Source: Episyrphus balteatus (Eukaryota; Arthropoda; Insecta; Diptera; Syrphidae). Taken from it: DNA of 64,000 nucleotides. Positions 57,506 to 64,000 of this stretch are shown here, one piece after another. The position numbers and the translations under genes were made by a program. Under the pieces are notes generated by a model. It saw only the letters and a program-made list of their open reading frames with translations, was not told where the DNA came from and searched no databases. The first letter of the stretch is position 1. Every line of letters starts with the position of its first letter. Location of the stretch: positions 8,696,874-8,760,873 of the forward strand of contig NC_079138.1 of NCBI RefSeq assembly GCF_945859705.1, given 5' to 3'.

Positions 57506-58250
57506 TAATAGGTAATAATAATAATTTTAACTGCCTGTAAGACCTTACCTTACATAAATGCTTAGTTGGACGGCACTAGTTACAAGTAATAGAAAAATAG
57601 GAAATAATTTATTGTTGGAACAGGGAGCGGGTCATAATTCTGCTTGTCAAAATTCTGTACGACAAAATTCTGTAGGGTCAAAATACTGTGAGACCATAAT
57701 TCTGTACGTCATTATACTGTAAATACAAAATTCTGTACGTCAAAATACTGTATGGACAAAATACTGACTTGCAAAATTCTGTTTTGTAAAATTCTGTACG
57801 GCAAAATTCTGTATATCAAAATTCTGTAAAAATGCTGTAAAAAAATATCGTTTTGATAATGTACAAAAGTGCGCGCGCACTTTTTTACATTATCAAAACG
57901 ATATTTTTTTACAGCATTTTTACAGAATTTTGATATACAGAATTTTGATGTACAGAATTTTGATATACAGTATTTTGACCAAACAGAATTTTGCTACACA
58001 GAATTTTGACTTTCAGAATTTTGCTCGTACAGCATTTTGCACATACAGAATTTTGACATACAGTATTTTGGCATACAGTATTTTGAATACAGAATTTTGC
58101 AACATACAGAATTTCGACCCCAACCCGTTGGAACAGTGAATTGAGAATAAGACGATAAATAACTCATATAATCCCACGGATGGGGCGTCCCGGGATAAAT
58201 AAAAGAATGCCAGGTTAGCAGTAAAGCAGTACCTACACTACAGTTGTTTT
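57506..58250 (-). repeat. SINE family 1, copy 2, split by a foldback element
   Basis: 57506-57623 matches the tail side of the SINE at 51383 (AATAATAATAATT tail, GCCTGTAAGACCTTA and GGCACTAGTTA.AAG). 58127-58250 matches its head side (GTGAATTGAGAATAAGA, ATCCCACGG.TGG, AAAGAATGCC, AGGTTAGCAGT). The B box is lost. The foldback at 57624-58126 separates the halves. Confidence 0.65.
57624..58126. mobile_element. foldback element of CAGAATTTTG units, copy 2, with 10-bp duplication
   Basis: GTTGGAACAG is duplicated exactly at 57614-57623 and 58127-58136, and the related SINE has it once (as GTTGGTACAG). The left end reads GGAGCGGGTCATAATTCTG and the right end is the inverse of GGGTTGGGGTCGAAATTCTG. 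The arms carry about a dozen CAAAATTCTGTA/TACAGAATTTTG units each. The centre is an AAAGTGCGCGCGCACTTT palindrome bordered by an inverted ATATCGTTTTGATAATGT. The right arm follows copy 1 and the left arm follows copy 3. Confidence 0.85.
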
Positions 58251-59150
58251 CTTTTTTCTTTTCCTTTTGTGCTTCTACCGCCAAACGGCTGCGTTCAGCG
58301 GTCGAAAAAGTATTTGAGTCGGATCAACCATTTAGATAAAAACTAGATAAACCACTATATAGATTATGTTTTTTTGTTCAGTGTATTATAATGATACGAC
58401 TGTAATGAAAAAGTCCTCAAAAAACTGTACTTGTATTCTGCCGGTAAATTCTTGTTTTATTATATATTTTTATGGAACGAGAAATGTACAGAGTAACAGA
58501 GAGAGAGAGAGTAGATATTAAAGAAAGCGTATTCCATTAATAGAATGAACGCACACCTATTAAAAATTTTGTATTAAAAGAGCTTTATGCTCTGTTAAGC
58601 AGTCTTAAAGCCATTAAAGATTGAAGTGTTAAATATTCCTGATCATTGTATTTGTTTCTTTTCATTTCAATTTTATTCAATTTTTGTTTTTGTAAACAAA
58701 TACAAAATTAATGAATGAGATATGTATGCATAATATTATATCCGCCTATAACAGAGTTTCACATACTCATGTCATCATAATTATCATAACACTGAATGAG
58801 CAAATTAATTTAACAAGTTGAATACTGGAGGTAGTATGTACCTACAGTTATTTTTAGTGTTAAACATTTTTAATGGTTAATTAGGCAAATATGACAAAAT
58901 TCAAGTATTTTTTAAGATTTCTGTTGCACTTACGTGGTGTAATATTAATTAGAAATTGAATGAATATAAGAAGTCATATATGCAAGTGGGTACAGATTAA
59001 TATAACATCACTTAACACTTTTATTTCGGATGGATGTTGGTGTTCTGGGTTCGAATTTGATGTCTGAAAATATTTTGAACTCAACTAATCACGTCACAGC
59101 TAATCTTAGGTCATGTAATCATGGATAGTTCATCATAGAGAATATTTCAT
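58251..59150. other. spacer without a recognisable gene
   Basis: A short GAGAGAGAGAGAG run lies near 58499. Nothing else can be bounded. Confidence 0.4.
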
Positions 59151-59152
59151 TA

Positions 59153-59646
59153 CAGTAAAACCCGGATAAGTACCTCACCTTAAATGCCCCATTTTGATAG
59201 ACACTAAAGCGGGTAAGGTACTTACAAGAACCCGGTTAAGTGCTCATAGGCAGTTATCTCTATATTTATTTAATAATAAAAAAAAACATGTTGGATTACT
59301 AAAAACATAATCTTCACAATACAAAATTACTTTGAAAGTTTAAAATAGCTAACTAGTTAATTTCTACCTATAGTAGAATTTTAGAATTTTAAAGCGGTTT
59401 AGGAAACGAAGTTTTTCAAAGTTTTTCAAACTTGTTTCAAATGTGTACTTTAAAGAATTGTTTGCAAGTTAATTCAATTATAAGTATTTGAAAAGCCAGG
59501 CAATTAAGCGGGGAAGGCAGTTAAGCGAAAGGTACTTAAAAGATGAATTTTATGTGAAAAAATCCTTCAAATTTTGGTTCTAAAAAAACAAAGGTACTGA
59601 TGCGGGTTAGGCACTTAAGCGAGAGGCACTTATCCGGGTTTTACTG
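59153..59646. mobile_element. 494-bp pogo/Tigger-like MITE
   Basis: TA flanks both ends (59151-59152 and 59647-59648). The termini CAGTAAAACCCGGATAAGT and the inverse of CAGTAAAACCCGGATAAGTG match over at least 19 bp. CAGTAAAACC-type ends are typical of pogo/Tigger elements. The words GGTACTTA, GGCACTTAAGCG and CAATTAAGCGGGG recur inside near both ends. Confidence 0.8.
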
Positions 59647-59814
59647 TAATCGAAACAAAAATTTTAAGAAAAATAAAAACAAAAACTGTCAGAGAATGTC
59701 TCTTCCTAAAAGAAGAGCATTCAAATAAATTGAACTAAAAATAAAATTGTTCGAATTAAAACTTGTGATGACCTGTCAGATGATAGGCTCCCCTCACATG
59801 AGTTGTCATATAAT

Positions 59815-60069
59815 CGCCCTAGTATTGCAGTGCCGTAAACGCCATTTTTACATTTTTGGGAAATTGCATTTAAATTTTTTTTTTATAATCTGCGCGCCAG
59901 AAATTTGGTGTTTAAGTCAAACAATACGTGAATATCTTAGCAACGAAAAAAGATAGAACAAAACGGATAACAGATTTGAAAAGATCACCCTCGAAAACAT
60001 AAGATAAAAAGACTGCATACCTGGTTCAAAAATGCAATTTGGCGTTTATGGCACTCTAATACTAGGGCG
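59815..60069. mobile_element. 255-bp MITE, CGCCCTAGTATT termini
   Basis: CGCCCTAGTATTGCAGTGCC at the left and the inverse of CGCCCTAGTATTAGAGTGCC at the right are followed by (G)TAAACGCCA/(A)TAAACGCCA on both arms. A related copy lies at 38775-38970. I could not define the target duplication. Confidence 0.65.
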
Positions 60070-60086
60070 ACGTTATGTTGATATCG

Positions 60087-60310
60087 CGCGTTGAGAAAGA
60101 TAGTGTCACAACCCAAAAAAGAAAAGTAAAATCAGAAAACCATAAAGCTAAATTATCAAAACGATAAATTTCATAACGAGACTTCTGTTCTGCTTGCGGC
60201 GAGTTTTGCAGATAGTGTCACACCATTTGGTACGAATATACCAAATGGTGTGACCTTGACCTTGCGAACCTTTCGAATATCGAAATATTCCAAAATTGAC
60301 ACTATATTTT
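60087..60310. repeat. segment with ATAGTGTCA repeats and a perfect 15-bp hairpin
   Basis: ATAGTGTCA occurs at about 60087 and 60212 and inverted near 60297. TCACACCATTTGGTA (60218-60232) and its exact complement (60239-60253) leave a 6-base loop. It may be a small MITE or the ends of one. Confidence 0.4.
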
Positions 60311-60499
60311 TTAAAGTGCGATATATGCTGTGATATGTTGGGTTGATTTGTCGTAAAAAATCTTATGCCCAAAGTTTAATTTTAAAATAATCAAGTGAGA
60401 GTTTAAGGTAGAACATGTGGAAGGAGAATTTATGATAAATATTAGGATCCAAGAAACCCAGGCAAATTGTATGTGCGAAATCAGCTCCGTGAAGCCAGA

Positions 60500-60915
60500 A
60501 CTGCGACATCAAAATTTTTTAACCAAACTTTCGTTTTACCACCGTTTGTCCATGTTTGTCCACCCAACATTTTCGTTTGGTCACCCTTCAAACAAATTCT
60601 AGTTATTTTTTTATGGAAGTTTGAAAAATGAAAAATCGTCTAAAACGGTAAAATTTTGAAATAGACGTGTAAAACCAACTTTTATCGTTTGTCCAACTCG
60701 AGTTCTACATACATACCAAATATTATCTTTTTCCACCCTCCGTTTTGGAGCAATTCAAAAAACAAATTTTGCACTGAAAAATTGAAATTCCACTAAAACT
60801 CCCAAAAACCAATTTTTTTTTACAAAAATTCAAATCGCTGTCGTTTGTCCACCTCGAGTTCTTTACGTATACAAAAAATCATCGTTTGTCCACCCTACGT
60901 TTAGGAGATATTTAA
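60500..60915. repeat. degenerate TCGTTTGTCCACC repeats
   Basis: CGTTTGTCCA(C/A)C is found near 60545, 60682, 60842 and 60883, accompanied by TCGAGTTCT (60697, 60854) and CACCCT.CGTTT.GGAG blocks. The spacing is about 80-160 bp. It is a decayed tandem or dispersed repeat. Confidence 0.5.
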
Positions 60916-61261
60916 AAAAAAAAACAAATTTTGTACTTTGTTTGAACAATTCAAAGCCCCATAAAATCCCCAAAAAAATTTGTTCCAAAAATTTAGCACT
61001 TCCCGAGTAAAAATAGAAATTGAATTTTTAAAGAAAAAAACCTCGAGCCCCGCACCACCGCTGCACCACCGCCGTTTGCAGGAATTTTCGCCGCATCCAC
61101 CGCCGCACCACGACTGCAGCACGTCCGCACTATTTCATTTTGAATGAAAAATTCGATGCACGACCGCTTCACCAAGACTGCAGCACGTCCGCACTATTTC
61201 ATGTTGTATGAAAAATTCGCCGCACCATGATACATAATTTTGGAATTTTGAAAAATAAAAA

Positions 61262-61345
61262 ATAAACTACCGATGAGAAGGAGATTCGAACCCCAGCACT
61301 TTCAATTAGAAGTCCAACGCTTTAACCACTCGACCACCAAGTCAT
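61262..61345 (-). repeat. tRNA-like sequence (SINE head or tRNA pseudogene)
   Basis: Read in reverse it has TGGTCGAGTGGTTAAAGCG at the A box, a CTTCTAA anticodon-loop-like heptamer, and GGGGTTCGAATCTCC at the B box. Acceptor-stem halves do not pair and the anticodon stem is imperfect (TTGGA with TTGAA). A functional tRNA is therefore unlikely. The residual anticodon would be TCT. Confidence 0.5.
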
Positions 61346-61414
61346 GTTTGCATGAACTGGCAATTTGTTACTTAAGGAAAAATAACATTGAAGACGACTT
61401 AAACATTTGTATAT

Positions 61415-61611
61415 GGCTAGGCGCACACATGCGATTTTGATCGCGCGATTATTCAGTCGCAAATTAGATTACAAGAATTTCGATGACTGTAGACACAATT
61501 TTCAAATTTTTAGTCGCGGGAAGCATGTGTGTTCACAGGCATTGAAATCCTTGTGATCCATTTTTGCGACTGAATAATCGCGCGACTAAAATCGCATGTG
61601 TGCGCCTAGCC
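61415..61611. mobile_element. 197-bp palindromic MITE, GGCTAGGCGCACACATGC termini
   Basis: The two arms of about 50 bp are nearly perfect inverses, running GGCTAGGCGCACACATGCGA, then a TTTT.ATCGCGCGA segment, then TTATTCAGTCGCAAA. The flanks are TAT and TAA, so the duplication is two to three bases at most. It is nested in the GC-rich foldback. Confidence 0.7.
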
Positions 61612-61896
61612 TAAGTACGTGAATAGAATTTTTTTTCATACAAAATGAAATAGTATTTTTATATTTTTTTCATATTTTTCATTTTTTCAAAATGAAACGG
61701 TGCGGACGTGCTGCAGCGTTGTTGCGGCGGTTTAGAAATTTTTGATCATAGTGCGGACGTGCTGCAGCGGTGGTGCGGTGGTTTAGAAATTTTTGATCAT
61801 AGTGCGGACGTGTTGTAGCATACATATGTGCGGCGGTCAAAAAGTGCTGCGGACGTGGTGCAGCGGTGGTGCGGCGGAATTCCATTTTTACTCGGG

Positions 61897-64000
61897 TAAA
61901 TCTTATTCAAAAAACTTAGCACCCCCATTACTAGATTAACTTTAACTATTTATATGAACTAAATGCATTAGCCCAAAAGATTATATAGGAACAAACATAT
62001 TCGTAATTTTTTTTGTTAAAATGATTATTATTTTTTGAAAGACTATTCATTTAGCTTAAAGTTCCTATTTGTTTGGCTGTTCTGTCTTTTTTTAGACTGC
62101 ATTACCTATCAGCCATCAAACCAAAAACCATAGCCGTGTTTTATTGGTAACTCAGTACTTAGCTCAGTAAAATTTTACTCTGGAAGCAACAACAAAAGAT
62201 TGCTAAGGATTTTTAGAGTTGGTTTATAGAGAATTTGTTTTTCTAAACTAATACATTTCTGACCCTTCAACAATAAAGATTATTAATAAACAAATAAAAG
62301 TCTATTTTTGACTTTCTGCCCATATCGGCCTTTGATCAGGAGCTTCAAGAGAACAACATACAAATTTCAGACAGTTCCACCGAGGCCACTTGCCATACAA
62401 AATGTGCGGGGTCCTTTTATTTTCCTTTTGTAAAACGTCTAATGCAGTTTATGAAGTTTTTCGCTTATTAACATCCCATTGTGAATGTGATTTACCATCA
62501 AGCATCAACCTTTACAGTCTATGGAATCCTCTTGCTTTGTCTCATTCTAAGCTTAGTTTCTCCAAACAATGAGAACAATAACAATAATTATTTTCATTCA
62601 CTCCACTCATCAGCAGCGGCGACAACGGGTCGACCTCGTCAACGTTAACAAACGACACTATGCGACAGCCTACACAACGATGCAAATATATTCTTTGATT
62701 AAGGAGCGGAACAGAGGGTAAACACAAACAGTACTATTTGTTTTGAGAGGCAGAAAATGAGAGTGTTCTTAGGAAAATTTGTGATTTGGGTAGGAAAAAC
62801 GAAGGAAACTAGGTCATTTGCAGGCTCAAAACTTACTTACTTTTCAATTCATAATACACAACTGATTGAGTTTTGTTGTTTCCTTCCGTTGTCATAGTCA
62901 TTTTCATTGTAATAATTGTAGTCGTTGCTTGAAAATAAAGGTCCTCTTAATACGAGACGTCTTCATTCAAGAAAAATGGTTATTTTTGGTAATGAGTTTT
63001 CATCAATCTTCATCCATTACTTTACGGACATCACATACATACATACACATATAGGTACATTAAGCTCTATTGTTTTTTGATTGTTTGTTCTTTTTTATCA
63101 ATGTTAATACAAACCTTCCTCTATTATTTGAATTCATTAGTTTTTAATTGCATACCTACATAAATATGTGAGATGAAGAGCCAAACATATGCTAATTTCA
63201 CTACAGATAAATGAGAAGCTTTTAGAAATCTTCCAAACCAATGGTTTTTAACCTTATTAGGTATCCATGAATGATTAAGTTGTTTTTCTTTTATTTAAAA
63301 CATGGCTTTATTTATATTTTTAATATTTTTAGTAAAACCATTCTGGTTTTGCAAATAATACAGCAACCAAACCTCCAAGAATCAATTTTTACCTTAATGC
63401 GCAGGCCTGTTTTCTGTGAACTAATATCTGCAAACCAAAACATTTGCCGATGCTTATTTTTTAAAAAGAAAAAAAGGGGTTTGTCTTTAACATCGGTTAA
63501 CATTATGTACATTAACACTGGTTAACAATATAAAACTTTTTTTTGTTACAGAAACCAAGGTATACTTTTCTATAGGTTTTTGGTGTGCTGAGCTCGAATC
63601 CGAAAATCAGAAAAATTCTATCACATCACGTTTTTGAGATAATCCCGTTAGAAAATCGAAAATGCCGCTTTTTACCCGTTTTTGAAGTTATTTCTTAGCG
63701 TTTGGTTATTTGTTATAAATAAATTTGTAACGGTTTCTAAAAGAACTAAATTTTGACTTTTTAAATCCTGTTAAATCTCTTAAATGCCACTTTTCTTCTT
63801 CGATAAATCTTAAGTTGAAAACAACGTATTTGGTATATCTCATGTTTATTTGCTTTTAATAGCAAATCTCGAAAAGTTTTTTGCCAATCGCTTTCAAATT
63901 TTGACACATTCATTTACATTCCTGTAAGTTCTTATATTGTTTTTAACAAAAAAAAGTTACATTTTTCTCACTGGTAATTATTATTTAGTATAACTATTTG
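61897..64000. other. mostly unique sequence to the window edge
   Basis: No exon could be supported. 62580-62700 is GC-richer (CAGCAGCGGCGACAACGG) and free of recognisable repeats. 63575-63640 is similar to 27172-27265. The minus and plus frames at 63271-63525 are short and without motif. Confidence 0.4.

Larger units (their letters stand above)
61002..61896. mobile_element. GC-rich foldback element, CCCGAGTAAAAAT termini
   Basis: CCCGAGTAAAAAT (61002) is mirrored by ATTTTTACTCGGG (61884-61896). Both arms are made of GTGCGGACGTGCTGCAGC and GGTGGTGCGGCGG units or their complements. In the right arm a unit of about 51 bp with TTTAGAAATTTTTGATCATA is repeated (61696-61860). The centre holds a tRNA-like sequence (61262-61345) and a small MITE (61415-61611). 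No real protein is encoded. Confidence 0.65.

Noticed and set aside
61262..61345. Functional tRNA gene
   Set aside because: The A and B boxes are good, but acceptor halves do not pair and the anticodon stem is mismatched. It fits a SINE head or pseudogene better.
61679..61885. Minus-strand frame with TTAAPRPHYDQKFLNRR repeats
   Set aside because: It comes from the ~51-bp tandem unit of the GC-rich foldback. The period is a multiple of three only by chance.

Overview
This is a 64 kb, AT-rich window of a repeat-dense animal nuclear genome. It is most probably an insect and plausibly a fly. The evidence is the abundance of mini-me/DINE-like (Helentron-type) elements with a GTCY microsatellite core, a Tc1-group transposon, Jockey/CR1-like LINE remnants, hAT and pogo-like elements, and tRNA-derived SINEs. 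I find no bacterial features and no convincing host protein-coding exon. The only long intact open reading frame is a 331-residue Tc1-type transposase on the minus strand at 45139-46134. The other protein-coding traces are broken transposon fragments or short unidentified frames.

Layout: 1-2.9 kb is unique AT-rich sequence. A pogo-like element lies at 2.95-3.85 kb. A hAT element (4.92-7.26 kb, perfect 8-bp target duplication) carries a Helentron-like insertion. A 2.2 kb GGGTG-ended element lies at 8.25-10.46 kb with a MITE inside it. At 11.1-15.6 kb three Helentron-like copies lie head to tail, one with 128 perfect CTGT units. 16-17 kb holds a hAT end and a degenerate array. 17.9-19.3 kb is one copy of a duplication whose second copy (44.7-49.3 kb) was split by the Tc1 transposon. 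20-28.2 kb holds further MITEs, Helentron-like fragments, two foldback copies built from a CAGAATTTTG unit, and a 732-bp palindrome. A deleted hAT lies at 29.3-30.3 kb. 32.3-33.3 kb is a nearly complete Helentron-like copy. 34.5-36.4 kb and 49.3-51.0 kb are mainly unique. 36.4-38.5 kb holds a second Helentron-like family. 41-44.7 kb is a Helentron-like copy split by two transposons. 51-54.7 kb is a nest of SINE, MITE, LINE and hAT pieces. 55-58.2 kb has more Helentron-like copies, one split by a retroposon-like hairpin, and a SINE split by a foldback element. 59-62 kb holds MITEs and a GC-rich foldback. The rest, to 64 kb, looks unique.

The main result is a layered insertion history. Many boundaries can be read to the base because the interrupted element is known from another copy in the window. 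The least ordinary item is the foldback family at 25.6, 26.7 and 57.6 kb: short-repeat arms of two sequence types, terminal GGGTTGGGGTCG motifs, and a perfect 10-bp target duplication in one copy. The other prominent items are the Tc1 transposon, whose intact coding frame is separated from its right terminus by a 1.1 kb palindrome, and repeated insertion into the same TA-rich spot of adjacent Helentron-like copies. Family names below rest on termini, target duplications and motifs visible in the sequence. No database was searched.
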